A DNA stretch of 47,728 nucleotides from Arenibacter algicola (GTDB lineage Bacteria; Bacteroidota; Bacteroidia; Flavobacteriales; Flavobacteriaceae). The stretch lies in NCBI RefSeq assembly GCF_018860365.1, contig NZ_JAHKPO010000028.1:1-47728 (forward strand), read 5' to 3'. The translations under genes and the position numbers were made by a program. Positions 36,834 through 46,277 of the stretch are shown here, in pieces (the stretch's first letter is position 1; every line of letters starts with the position of its first letter). The notes below the pieces were generated by a model. The model was given only the letters and a program-made list of their open reading frames with translations. It was not told the DNA's origin and made no database searches.

Positions 36834-38630
36834 TTAATCGTTTAGTTTAAGTACCGCCATAAATGCCTGTTGTGGTATTTCTACATTTCCAACCTGACGC
36901 ATACGTTTTTTACCCTTCTTTTGTTTTTCCAACAATTTTCTCTTTCGCGAGATATCACCACCATAACATTTGGCGGTTACATCCTTTCTCAACGCCTTTA
37001 TAGTTTCCCTGGAAATTATTTTGGCCCCTATTGCGGCTTGGATAGGAATATCAAATTGTTGTCTTGGAATCAGTTCGCGCAGCTTCTCGCACATTTTTTT
37101 TCCAATATTGGCAGCGTTGTCTGCATGTATTAAGGCAGACAGGGCATCTACAGGTTGTGCGTTGAGCAATATGTCTACCCTTACCAACTTGGAGGTTCGC
37201 ATACCAATGGGTGCATAATCAAAGGAGGCATATCCTTTGGAAACCGTTTTTAACCTATCGTAAAAATCGAATACAATTTCTGCAAGGGGCATGTCAAAAT
37301 TTAATTCCACCCTTTCTGTGGTCAAATAAGTTTGATTGGTAATCTGCCCTCTCTTATCAATACATAAGGACATAACATTCCCAACAAAATCGGCCTTGGT
37401 GATAATCGTTGCCTTAATGTACGGTTCCTCTACGTGATCTAAAGTTGATGGATCCGGTAGATCGGATGGATTATTGACTATAATAGGCACTTCTGGATTC
37501 TTACGGGTAAAGGCATGGTAACTAACGTTTGGTACGGTGGTGATCACCGTCATGTCAAACTCCCGCTCCAAACGTTCTTGGATGATCTCCATGTGCAGCA
37601 TTCCCAAGAAACCACAGCGAAACCCAAACCCAAGGGCAGCACTACTTTCCGGTGTAAATACTAAAGAAGCATCATTTAACTGCAACTTTTCCATAGAGGA
37701 GCGCAGTTCTTCATAATCTTCCGTATCAACAGGATAAATACCGGCAAACACCATGGGCTTAACATCTTCAAACCCTCCAATAGGGTTCTTTGTAGGGCTC
37801 GCAGCATCTGTAATGGTGTCCCCTACTTTTACTTCCCTGGCATCCTTTATTCCGGTAATGAGATAGCCAACATCTCCTGCTTTTATACTTTGTTTGGGGT
37901 GTTGTACCAGTTTTAGCGTACCCACCTCATCAGCGTAATAGTTTTTGTCCGTAGCGACAAATTTTATTTTTTGACCTTTTTTTATTTCCCCGTTAATAAC
38001 CCTGAAATAGGTTTCAACCCCTCTGAACGGATTGTATACGGAATCGAATACCAAAGCCTGTAGGGATTCATCCGGATTGCCCTTTGGAGGCGGTATACGT
38101 TCTATAATGGCGGTCAAAATTTCTTGGATCCCAAGGCCCGATTTAGCACTTGCCGGGATAACGTCCTCTGGTTTACAACCCAATAAATCAACAATATCAT
38201 CGGTAACTTCTTCGGGGTTGGCACTGGGAAGGTCTACTTTGTTCAATACAGGAATAATTTCCAGATCGTTCTCCAAAGCCAAATATAGATTGGAAATGGT
38301 CTGTGCCTGGATGCTCTGTGCGGCATCTACTACCAATAAGGCACCTTCACAGGCAGCTATGGAACGCGATACTTCATAGGAAAAATCCACGTGTCCCGGA
38401 GTATCTATAAGATTAAGTATATATTTTTCGCCTTCATGCTCATAATCCATTTGAATGGCATGGCTCTTAATGGTGATCCCACGCTCGCGTTCAAGATCCA
38501 TACTATCCAATAATTGGTCTTGCTTTTCCCGTTCCGTTACCGAACCAGTAAAGTCTAATAACCTATCGGCCAAAGTACTCTTGCCGTGATCAATATGTGC
38601 AATAATGCAGAAATTCCTAATGTTTTTCAT
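36834..38630 (-). CDS. lepA: Translation elongation factor 4 (LepA)
   Basis: 598 residues, the standard length. The GTPase motifs are [30 protein letters not shown] and NKVDLPSA. Domains 2 and 3 and the LepA-specific C-terminus ([19 protein letters not shown] and [30 protein letters not shown]) are complete. It is a ribosome-associated GTPase that helps translation under stress and in ribosome assembly. A promoter with both elements lies just upstream at 38666-38695. Confidence 0.98.
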   Translation of the reverse strand: MKNIRNFCIIAHIDHGKSTLADRLLDFTGSVTEREKQDQLLDSMDLERERGITIKSHAIQMDYEHEGEKYILNLIDTPGHVDFSYEVSRSIAACEGALLVVDAAQSIQAQTISNLYLALENDLEIIPVLNKVDLPSANPEEVTDDIVDLLGCKPEDVIPASAKSGLGIQEILTAIIERIPPPKGNPDESLQALVFDSVYNPFRGVETYFRVINGEIKKGQKIKFVATDKNYYADEVGTLKLVQHPKQSIKAGDVGYLITGIKDAREVKVGDTITDAASPTKNPIGGFEDVKPMVFAGIYPVDTEDYEELRSSMEKLQLNDASLVFTPESSAALGFGFRCGFLGMLHMEIIQERLEREFDMTVITTVPNVSYHAFTRKNPEVPIIVNNPSDLPDPSTLDHVEEPYIKATIITKADFVGNVMSLCIDKRGQITNQTYLTTERVELNFDMPLAEIVFDFYDRLKTVSKGYASFDYAPIGMRTSKLVRVDILLNAQPVDALSALIHADNAANIGKKMCEKLRELIPRQQFDIPIQAAIGAKIISRETIKALRKDVTAKCYGGDISRKRKLLEKQKKGKKRMRQVGNVEIPQQAFMAVLKLND

Positions 38631-38952
38631 TTATGCTGAATTTACCCGGTCTGAATTTACCTTGTCAAAAATAATAGTTGCAAAAGGCATTTCAAGCTCC
38701 ATTTTTCTATGATTTGTACTCCAATAAACCGTCGTACAAACCAAAGCAACTGCAAATATAGGCTTTATCCATGATTTTTAATGCAAAAATCTCCAGTGTG
38801 GTTTTTATGCTTCTACAGGGATATAATTTGGTAGCTAGTAATAGGGAATTTTAAAAGCCAAATTTAAAATTGGTGGATTTTTACTACAAATTTTGGAGAA
38901 ACCATTGTGGGTTGTTAATAATAAGTTAACTTTAAAAATTTTTATAACGGAT
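38631..38952. other. Divergent spacer between lepA and the barrel receptor
   Basis: 322 bp. It holds the lepA promoter on the minus strand. For the plus-strand receptor no exact -7 box was found; TATAATTTGG near 38821 is a loose match. No gene or RNA fold is evident. Confidence 0.5.
38666..38695 (-). promoter_or_regulatory. lepA promoter
   Basis: On the minus strand TTG (38695-38693), a 19-nt spacer, and TATTTTTG (38673-38666) match the Bacteroidota consensus exactly. The leader would be about 30 nt. Confidence 0.75.
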
Positions 38953-41373
38953 ATGCCACTGTTTGTGACAATGTTAAAGGTTTCGACCCTATTCTTACTT
39001 CTATTTTGCATCCCTGTTATGGGGCAAGAATACAAGGTTTCGGGCCATGTTAAGCAAACAGATGGTGCTGAGGTTGCCTTTGCAAATATACTGCTTTATA
39101 AAGTAAGCGATACCAGTTTTTTTAAAGGTGCCGCATCTGATGATAAAGGTTTTTTTTCTTTCCATAATATAATCCTCAACCAATACTTGATACGCGCCAG
39201 TTATATTGGGAGCCATTCCAACTATAAATTGGTAGAGGTAAATTCCGATTTGGACATAGGTCCACTCTATATAGATGATAAAGGCCAGGAATTGAATGAG
39301 GTGGTGGTAGTCTCCCAAAAGCCAACATTGGAACAAAAGGTAGATCGTTTGGTCTTTAATATTGAGAACACAGCGCTTTCAGATTCGGACTTATGGGATG
39401 TTCTTAAGAGTACTCCTACCGTATTTGTTATGAACGATGAGATTAAGGTGAAAGGGGAAAGCGGAGTGCAAATAATGATAAACGACAAGAAAGTGAACCT
39501 TCCACCGGAGGATATTCTTAATCTTTTAAGTGGCACTTCGGCAAAAGGGGTACAGTCTATTGAGGTAATAACCACACCACCGGCTAAATATGATGCCGAA
39601 GGTGGGACCTTGATCAATATCAAAATGAAAAAGAATTTAATTGCGGGCTACAACGGAGCCGTATATAATAAATATAGTCAAGCGGTATTTCCACGGCAAA
39701 TGCTCGGTACCAGCCACTTTTTTAAGAGTAAGCAATTGGAAGCCTCTTTTAATTACAGTTATACACAAAACAAGATTTTAACAAATTTTACGGATATCAC
39801 CAATTTTATTGAGGATGGGCAAATTAGGGATACCTGGACTTCGGATCTGGAGGTTATTTATAGAAGCAAAAAACATAATACCAGTGCCTTTTTAGATTAT
39901 GCTTTTAATGACAATAATACCATCAGTTTTTCTTCCGTCGCTACCTTTACGCCATCTTATTTGACAAGGGATTTATCCGACACCCAAATAATGGACGCTG
40001 ATAATGGCAGTACCTCAGGTTTTTACACCTTGAATGATGGCAAATTTGAATCGATCAACGCAGCCTTTTATTTGGATTATAAACACAATTTTAATGACCA
40101 AGGCTCCAATTTAGCGGCGAATTTACATTACACCCATTATGATTATGATAAAAACCAGGAATTGGAAACCGATTTTTACGATGGCAACCGGGCTATAGTC
40201 GGGGAGAACAATTTTAATACCTTTAATCAGCAGCACACCCATTTATACAGTGCACAGACAGATTTTATCTCTCCTATTGGGGAAACTGCCAATTTTGAAT
40301 CAGGAATAAAGTATGCACTAATAGATTCTGAAAGTTATATTGTCCAAGAGGGTTTTGACCGGGACCAGGAAGGCATAGAGTCCACGGAGGAAGGCACATT
40401 TTTTTACGACGAAGAAATTTTTGCGGGCTACGTCAGTTTTGATGCGAAATGGAACAATTGGACGTTGAAATCCGGGTTGCGAGCTGAATATACGAATACT
40501 AAAGGCGATTTTAGTTTGAGTACCGACAAGATAAAGAATCATTATTTGGAATTGTTCCCTACCCTATTTTTACAATTTAACCCCAATGTAAAACATAGAT
40601 TTGGTGCCAGTTATAAAAGAAGCATCATTAGGCCCAGCTACAATAAGATTAATCCTTTTCAGGTATTTCAAAGTAATAATTCCGTGGTAGAGGGCAATGT
40701 AAATCTTCAGCCGTCCTTTAAGAATTCGGTGATACTCTCCTATACGTATGATAGGGATTACACTTTGGAGCTTTTTTATAGATATCATAGGAATATTATG
40801 CGTTTGTTGACCTTTCAGGAAAACGAAAGCAATCTACTGAGATTTATTACGGATAATGTTGATAGGGAGTTGGCCTACGGAGTGGATTTTATTTATAGGA
40901 ACGAGATATCCAATTCCTGGGACACCTATTTTTTATCTTCCTACTACTATGGGGCAGAGCGTTTTACCGATATTCTATCGCAACAAAGCTTGGACCAGGG
41001 CCAGTGGACGCTTTTAATTCAATTAAATAATAATTTTACCCTGCTGGAAGACCGTTCTTTAACGGCCAGCCTTAATTACAGCTACGTTTCTCCTATCGTT
41101 ATTGGGAATTCCAGACAGGAGTACTACAATGAATGGGGAATTTCCTTGAAAAAGAATATTTGGGGTAAAAAAGGAACCATAACTATGGGCCTTACCGATG
41201 TTCTTAAGCAGTTTAAACTAACAAACACCCGTAAGTACGGCAATCAGGACAATACATCCATATATAAACCGGACGGGAGGGTATTTTCACTTGGATTTAG
41301 GTATAACTTTGGCAATATGAAGATTAGGGACAACTATAAATCCAAAGATACGGATGAACGGGACAGGCTCTAA
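38953..41373 (+). CDS. Outer-membrane beta-barrel receptor (TonB-dependent-receptor-like)
   Basis: About 806 residues from ATG 38953; ATG 38971 would give a tidier signal peptide (MLKVSTLFLLLFCIPVMGQ) and is a good alternative. After the signal comes a carboxypeptidase-regulatory-like domain (YKVSGHVKQTDGAEVAFANILLY), then a plug-like region (IQSIEVITTPPAKYDAEGG type, here QSIEVITTPPAKYDAEGGTLINI), and a long barrel of aromatic-rich strands ending in FSLGFRYNF. This is the outer-membrane beta-barrel family of Bacteroidota related to TonB-dependent receptors. No SusD partner is adjacent, so glycan uptake is not indicated. The ligand is unknown. Confidence 0.9.
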   Translation: MPLFVTMLKVSTLFLLLFCIPVMGQEYKVSGHVKQTDGAEVAFANILLYKVSDTSFFKGAASDDKGFFSFHNIILNQYLIRASYIGSHSNYKLVEVNSDLDIGPLYIDDKGQELNEVVVVSQKPTLEQKVDRLVFNIENTALSDSDLWDVLKSTPTVFVMNDEIKVKGESGVQIMINDKKVNLPPEDILNLLSGTSAKGVQSIEVITTPPAKYDAEGGTLINIKMKKNLIAGYNGAVYNKYSQAVFPRQMLGTSHFFKSKQLEASFNYSYTQNKILTNFTDITNFIEDGQIRDTWTSDLEVIYRSKKHNTSAFLDYAFNDNNTISFSSVATFTPSYLTRDLSDTQIMDADNGSTSGFYTLNDGKFESINAAFYLDYKHNFNDQGSNLAANLHYTHYDYDKNQELETDFYDGNRAIVGENNFNTFNQQHTHLYSAQTDFISPIGETANFESGIKYALIDSESYIVQEGFDRDQEGIESTEEGTFFYDEEIFAGYVSFDAKWNNWTLKSGLRAEYTNTKGDFSLSTDKIKNHYLELFPTLFLQFNPNVKHRFGASYKRSIIRPSYNKINPFQVFQSNNSVVEGNVNLQPSFKNSVILSYTYDRDYTLELFYRYHRNIMRLLTFQENESNLLRFITDNVDRELAYGVDFIYRNEISNSWDTYFLSSYYYGAERFTDILSQQSLDQGQWTLLIQLNNNFTLLEDRSLTASLNYSYVSPIVIGNSRQEYYNEWGISLKKNIWGKKGTITMGLTDVLKQFKLTNTRKYGNQDNTSIYKPDGRVFSLGFRYNFGNMKIRDNYKSKDTDERDRL

Positions 41374-41588
41374 AATCCGCCCAACAAGGCTCCACAAACC
41401 CCAAGGCTGACCAGCATATAAACTCCGGCCAAAATAAATAATATCTTGCCGGCTTTTTTCTTCTGCTTGGACCGCAATATAAAGCCGATTATTATTAATA
41501 GAATTGCCGGACCGAACATTATCAAAAAAAGGATTGCCACTAGTCCGTCTAGGTTACCTACTTCTAAAGGAAGGGATAAAATATACAT
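41370..41588 (-). CDS. Small membrane protein, hypothetical
   Basis: 72 residues with two hydrophobic spans (LVAILFLIMFGPAILLIIIGFIL and KILFILAGVYMLVSLGVCGALL) separated by a basic RSKQKKK loop. It has an ATG start. Its stop overlaps the stop of the convergent receptor gene by four bases. No family is recognised. It lies 160 bp downstream of the radical SAM gene on the same strand and could be the last gene of that unit. Confidence 0.6.
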   Translation of the reverse strand: MYILSLPLEVGNLDGLVAILFLIMFGPAILLIIIGFILRSKQKKKAGKILFILAGVYMLVSLGVCGALLGGF

Positions 41589-41748
41589 AGCTAAAATTGA
41601 AGATTAAATATACCATAAAATTATATTAGACCTTGGAGAAAAATGGGGTCACATGTAATTTTCACAATTAAGATTTACCGCACTACCCACTTTATGCCAA
41701 ACCATGGACTGTAGGGTTATTGAGGAGAAGCAATTTTATATTATTTAA

Positions 41749-43152
41749 TTATTGGTTGTGTTCCGCTTCCGCTTTTAGTTCGTTTAGACGTTGTATTTTA
41801 TCGTCCCGGTAGAAGAGGTTCATGGTTTCGAAGGGTATAATTTTATAATCTTTGTTAACGATGTGTACGCAAGACTTTTTAATGGCCCGAACGTCAAAAT
41901 TATAGGCATCTATAAATTGCATGATAATAATTCTGAATAAATTGTCGTAGCCCATATTGGGGGCATCGATTTCGGGAAGACAGCACATGATGGATTTTAA
42001 ATTTTCCGAAGCTTTTTCAACCGAGTTTCCTGTGCTGAAAAGCTGTATCATTTTTTCGTGTAGCTGTTCGTCCTGTTCATAGATAATGGTATTCTTACCA
42101 CTATTTAGCAGGTCGTCCGGATTTATAAATCTTGTCAAAGGTGTTACCTCTTCCCCAATCTTTAGGGCATATCCCATGACCAGTGCATCTGGATTGCAGG
42201 GAACGGGAATTAGGTCGTCCGGTTCAAAAATTGGAGATTGTTCCAAAATCTTGCGTCTAACCTCGGTAATGGTAATCCTATTTTCATGGACCTGAAAATT
42301 TTCCAGCCTTCCAGCAATTTGGGTAGGCTGAAAAGTTACTCCACGAACGCATTTTTGTTTAAGTGCAAAATCTATAGTGGAGCCCATTTCATGGTCGTTC
42401 AAACCTTTCTGCAAGGTAACCACCAAGGTGGTGGACAGGTTAAGTGCATTTAGATGTTCAAGAGCCTTTAGTCTGGTCTGTTTTAAATCGGCACCGCGGA
42501 GCGTTCTTAGAACTTTATCGTCCAAAGAGTCGAACTGTAGATAAATTTCAAAGTCCGGAGCGTAAGTGGCCAGCCTTTTCGCGAAGGCAAAATCCTTGGC
42601 AATTTCAATACCGTTTGTATTTACCATAAGATGCCTAATGGGTAACGACTTGGCATAATCCAATATTTCGAAAAATTGTGGATGTATGGTAGGTTCACCG
42701 CCGCTGATCTGCACCACATCGGGCTCACCTTCGTTTTTTACAATAACATCCAACATCTTTTTTATTTCTTCCAGTGTCCTATGTCTTCCGTAGTGTGGCG
42801 AAGAGGACGCATAGCAGGTAGGGCAGCTAAGATTGCAGCGGTCTGTAACTTCTACGACGGTTAGGCAGGAGTGTTGCTCATGGTCGGGACAAAGTCCGCA
42901 ATCATAAGGGCAGCCATAATGGGTTTTGGTGTTAAAGGTCTTTGGGTATTCGGAAGCCTTGTTGTAGTTCCGTATATTTTTGTAATACGCAATATCATCA
43001 GCAATGATCACTTTTGATCTTCCATGCTCCCTGCAATTTTTAAGCATGTATACTTTTTCATCTTCAAAGACGATCTTGGCATCTACCCGTCTTAAGCATT
43101 CGGGGCAAAGACTTAGGGTAAAATCATAGTAGGTATAGTTTCTTGTAGGCAT
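41749..43152 (-). CDS. Radical SAM enzyme of the Tes-like (COG1964) family
   Basis: 467 residues from ATG 43152 (MPTRNYTYYDF); a TTG at 43170 would add six residues. The cysteine plan matches tetraether-lipid synthase: an N-terminal rubredoxin-like part (Cys16, Cys19, Cys40), an auxiliary-cluster block GCPYDCGLCPDHEQHSC (Cys81, 85, 88, 96), the radical SAM motif CNLSCPTC (Cys106, 110, 113) with GGEP at 151-154, and C-terminal cysteines in PVPCNPDA, IMCCLPEID and KKSCVHIV. Characterised archaeal Tes joins two lipid chains through carbon-carbon bonds, and bacterial relatives are linked to membrane-spanning lipids. The start overlaps the 3' end of the Lgt-like gene by 29 bp. The true substrate here is unknown. 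Confidence 0.85.
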   Translation of the reverse strand: MPTRNYTYYDFTLSLCPECLRRVDAKIVFEDEKVYMLKNCREHGRSKVIIADDIAYYKNIRNYNKASEYPKTFNTKTHYGCPYDCGLCPDHEQHSCLTVVEVTDRCNLSCPTCYASSSPHYGRHRTLEEIKKMLDVIVKNEGEPDVVQISGGEPTIHPQFFEILDYAKSLPIRHLMVNTNGIEIAKDFAFAKRLATYAPDFEIYLQFDSLDDKVLRTLRGADLKQTRLKALEHLNALNLSTTLVVTLQKGLNDHEMGSTIDFALKQKCVRGVTFQPTQIAGRLENFQVHENRITITEVRRKILEQSPIFEPDDLIPVPCNPDALVMGYALKIGEEVTPLTRFINPDDLLNSGKNTIIYEQDEQLHEKMIQLFSTGNSVEKASENLKSIMCCLPEIDAPNMGYDNLFRIIIMQFIDAYNFDVRAIKKSCVHIVNKDYKIIPFETMNLFYRDDKIQRLNELKAEAEHNQ

Positions 43153-43897
43153 AACGAATGGCTTCTCCAATGGATTTATAATAATACAGCAAACAAAGTA
43201 AACATAAATATTGAATGCTGCTCAGGCCAAATAGGAAATAGGAATTGGGTTTTAAAAATTCCAACATAAACCTAAACGAAAAGTACCCGATCATGAAAAT
43301 TTTGAAATGGCTACCTTTTTTAAGGGGTTGTCTAGATTTCTGAAGTTGTTGGATCAGGAAGAACAGACCTAGTAAAAAAACTATCTCATAAAGCGCAATA
43401 GGATGTCTGGAAAGTCCGTCCCCTAAATCCATACCAAAATAAAAGTTAGTTTCTTTCCCGAAGGTAAATTCCTTTGTTCCTGCCAAAAAGCAGCCCAATC
43501 TACCTATTATGATACCAACAATAATGGGTAAGGTGAACAGATCCCCGGAAGACTGCTTTTCCCCGATCACTTTTTTTACCAGCTCCACACCCAATAACCC
43601 ACCAAAGAGTCCGCCCATAATAGTTTTGTTGTTAAGGAGGGGTATTATGCCTTGGGAATAGTGTAGGGGTGGGTTTTCTAAAAAGGCCATAAGTCTTGAA
43701 AAGAATAATGCCCCGAATATGGCACCAATAATTATGGACAAACGGTTATTGGTGGAGATGGCGTCCGTTGTGCGCTTTCTTAAATAGAGATAATATCGGA
43801 AACCAACAAAAAAAGCCAAATATTCCAAAACCAAGTGCATATTGACCTTTATGCCAAACAGAATTGGCTCGTATGGTAAGGAAATAAGAGATAACAT
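43124..43897 (-). CDS. Lgt-like membrane protein (prolipoprotein diacylglyceryl transferase family, divergent)
   Basis: 257 residues with about seven hydrophobic spans. Lgt features kept: GRLGCF (Arg133, matching Arg143 of E. coli Lgt), RHPIALYE (164-171), and GYFSFRFMLEF with Arg209 and Glu213 (matching Arg239 and Glu243). Features lost: the His of the HGGLIG motif, which is Met94 in TIMGGLFGG, and the Asn of GRxGN, which is Cys136. Both residues are reported essential in E. coli Lgt. It therefore probably does not do the normal lipoprotein reaction but may still bind phosphatidylglycerol or a diacylglycerol donor. It overlaps the radical SAM gene by 29 bp and should be cotranslated with it. 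Confidence 0.8.
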   Translation of the reverse strand: MLSLISLPYEPILFGIKVNMHLVLEYLAFFVGFRYYLYLRKRTTDAISTNNRLSIIIGAIFGALFFSRLMAFLENPPLHYSQGIIPLLNNKTIMGGLFGGLLGVELVKKVIGEKQSSGDLFTLPIIVGIIIGRLGCFLAGTKEFTFGKETNFYFGMDLGDGLSRHPIALYEIVFLLGLFFLIQQLQKSRQPLKKGSHFKIFMIGYFSFRFMLEFLKPNSYFLFGLSSIQYLCLLCLLYYYKSIGEAIRYAYKKLYLL

Positions 43898-44038
43898 GAG
43901 GGCTAATTTACTCTATAATTAAATCTCCCTATGCATTATTAGGATCAAAGTGTATTTAAAATTGAACTGTGTTATTCGTTCCGTTTAGCTGTTAAACTAT
44001 TCTTATCCCTTGAAATTTAGGATTATAGAATTTTTCAG

Positions 44039-44046
44039 TAATTTTG
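44039..44046 (+). promoter_or_regulatory. -7 promoter element of dusB
   Basis: TAATTTTG matches TAnnTTTG exactly, 28 bp before the GTG start. The -33 side is degenerate (TTTAG at 44016-44020). Confidence 0.55.
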
Positions 44047-44074
44047 CAGTCCCAAAAATTAAAGGATATATACT

Positions 44075-45070
44075 GTGCCTAAAATAGGAGACATTCAATT
44101 ACCGGATTTCCCATTGTTGCTTGCACCAATGGAAGATGTTAGTGACCCACCCTTCCGTGCCTTGTGCAAGGAGCAGGGAGCAGATGTGGTGTACACAGAA
44201 TTTATCTCCTCGGAAGGCCTTATCCGGGATGCTGCCAAAAGCGTAATGAAGTTGGATATTTATGAAAAGGAACGTCCGGTAGGGATCCAGATTTTTGGGG
44301 CCAACCTGGACTCCATGCTACAATCTGTAGAGATAGTGGAAAAGTCCGGGCCCGATATTATCGATATCAATTTTGGATGTCCCGTAAAAAAAGTGGTCTG
44401 TAAAGGTGCTGGGGCCGGAATCCTCAAGGATATAGACCTAATGGTTTCCTTGACCAAGGCTATGGTAGAGCATACCAAGTTGCCCGTTACTGTAAAAACG
44501 CGTTTGGGTTGGGATTCCGATTCCATTAAAATAGTTGAGGTTGCAGAGCGGCTACAGGACGTAGGTTGCAAGGCCATATCCATTCACGGCAGAACTAGGG
44601 TACAGATGTACAAGGGGGAAGCCGATTGGAGACCTATAGCAGAGGTAAAGAACAACCAGCGTATGCATATTCCGGTATTTGGAAATGGTGATGTGGATTC
44701 TCCTGAAATGGCCATGAAAATGAGGGACGAATATGGCTTGGACGGAGCCATGATAGGTAGAGCCAGTATAGGGTATCCTTGGTTCTTTAAAGAAGTGAAG
44801 CACTATTTTAAAACAGGAACACATGCCGCTCCCCCCACCATGGAGGAACGGGTTAATGCTGCCCGTCGTCATTTACAAATGGCCATAGATTGGAAAGGGG
44901 AACAATTGGGTGTTTTTGAAACCCGCAGGCACTATACCAATTATTTTAAGGGAATACCAAATTTTAAGGAGTACCGTATGAAGATGGTCACCAGTGATCA
45001 TTCGGTAGATGTCTTTGAGGCTTTTGATGAGGTAATGGAAAAATTCGGAGATTTCGAATTTGTAGGCTAG
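44075..45070 (+). CDS. dusB: tRNA-dihydrouridine synthase B
   Basis: 331 residues from a GTG start. Motifs: LLAPMEDVSDPPFRALCKEQGAD (FMN-binding start), INFGCPVKKVVCKGAGAGIL with the catalytic Cys in VVCKGAGA, KTRLGWD, ISIHGRTRVQMYKGEADW, and FGNGDVDSPE. It reduces uridines in the D-loop of tRNA using FMN and NADPH. A perfect -7 box lies just upstream. Its TAG stop shares the CTAG at 45067-45070 with the stop of the convergent permease gene. Confidence 0.96.
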   Translation: MPKIGDIQLPDFPLLLAPMEDVSDPPFRALCKEQGADVVYTEFISSEGLIRDAAKSVMKLDIYEKERPVGIQIFGANLDSMLQSVEIVEKSGPDIIDINFGCPVKKVVCKGAGAGILKDIDLMVSLTKAMVEHTKLPVTVKTRLGWDSDSIKIVEVAERLQDVGCKAISIHGRTRVQMYKGEADWRPIAEVKNNQRMHIPVFGNGDVDSPEMAMKMRDEYGLDGAMIGRASIGYPWFFKEVKHYFKTGTHAAPPTMEERVNAARRHLQMAIDWKGEQLGVFETRRHYTNYFKGIPNFKEYRMKMVTSDHSVDVFEAFDEVMEKFGDFEFVG

Positions 45071-46275
45071 TGTGCTATTAATTTTTTATTGATCCTACTG
45101 CTGGCGATCAAGGAGGCAATTATGCCCAAGACAATAATGGTGGCCAATACTATCAAAACATTGATCAAGCTGTATTCCACTGGATAGGACAGGCTAGGCG
45201 TTATTTTTAACCATCCAAAGGCCAATTGGGACCATATTAACAAGGAACCCAAAAATACACCGATCAGGCCGCCCAATCCCGTTACCAATATACCCTGTAC
45301 AAAGTATATTTTACGAAGTGCCTTTATGGTAGTACCCAAGTTATACAAGGTCTTGGAGTTCTGCTGCTTGTCCAGAATCATCATGATGATGGCGCCCACC
45401 ACATTAAAAAGGGCAATGATAAGTACTAGGGTAAAAATAAGATAGGTGGCAAGGTTCTCCGTATTTAACATTCTATGCAGGGTACTGTTCAATTCCCTGC
45501 GGTCTTTTAGTACGACCTGACCTGGAAAAATAGCTTCAATTTGCTGTCTCAGATCAGCAATATTGGCGGCGTCCTTGAATTTAAAGTTTATACCGGATAT
45601 CTGGGTACTGTCCTTTTCCAACAGGGCCTGTACCATGGGCAGGTCCGCGAAGACATATTTTCTGTCCAGTTCCTCCTCAATCTGGTATATACCACTTATG
45701 ACCAGGTTGGTCTCATTATAACTGTCCTTTAACAAGCGTTGGCCCAAGAGGCCCTTTCCCGGTTTGGGGACACGAATGACCAACGGACTCCGAAAATTGT
45801 TGATGCTCAATCCCAATAGATTAACAATTCCTTGTCCGGCTACCCCCTGTAAGCCGTTTATGGCCCAATCTCCATAAAAGTACAGGCTACTATCTATGGG
45901 CGTAGTTTTTAAAAAGGTAGAATCTATTCCTTTTATATAGGCAATATGGGCCTTTTGGTCATGGGTCAGGTAAACCTTTTCCTCAATTTCCTTGGAATAG
46001 GCCACAACGCCATTCAGTTGTTGAAGTGCCTGGTCCTGGGATTCCGATACGCTAAAGAATTTGCCGGTTAGCGGTAATGCCTTAAGATCGGGATCTACCA
46101 TGTTGGTATAGGAAAGGCTAAAGGTTTTTAGTCCGGCAAAACCGGAGAGCACAATAAAAAGGGCTGCCGATCCAATTACGATGACCAGAAATGTAATAAA
46201 ATTGATGATGTTTACGGCATTTTGGCTACTCTTGGAACGTAAGTACCGCTTTGCTATGTATAAAGGGAAGTTCAA
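45067..46275 (-). CDS. ABC transporter permease of the LolC/LolE-FtsX type
   Basis: 402 residues. The start NFPLYIAKRYLRSKSSQNAVNIINFITFLVI is typical of lipoprotein-release permeases: an amphipathic stretch then the first membrane span. A large periplasmic domain follows, then three C-terminal spans in the FtsX fold (ATYLIFTLVLIIALFNVVGAIIMMILDK onwards). The start is a TTG, two bases after the rbfA stop, so translation is probably coupled. A role in lipoprotein release from the inner membrane is likely, but no cognate ATPase is in the window. Confidence 0.9.
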   Translation of the reverse strand: MNFPLYIAKRYLRSKSSQNAVNIINFITFLVIVIGSAALFIVLSGFAGLKTFSLSYTNMVDPDLKALPLTGKFFSVSESQDQALQQLNGVVAYSKEIEEKVYLTHDQKAHIAYIKGIDSTFLKTTPIDSSLYFYGDWAINGLQGVAGQGIVNLLGLSINNFRSPLVIRVPKPGKGLLGQRLLKDSYNETNLVISGIYQIEEELDRKYVFADLPMVQALLEKDSTQISGINFKFKDAANIADLRQQIEAIFPGQVVLKDRRELNSTLHRMLNTENLATYLIFTLVLIIALFNVVGAIIMMILDKQQNSKTLYNLGTTIKALRKIYFVQGILVTGLGGLIGVFLGSLLIWSQLAFGWLKITPSLSYPVEYSLINVLIVLATIIVLGIIASLIASSRINKKLIAH

Positions 46276-46277
46276 TC

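Noticed and set aside
38893..38952. Upstream TTG start for the outer-membrane receptor
   Set aside because: It would place about 20 polar or mixed residues before the signal peptide; the later ATGs fit an exported protein.
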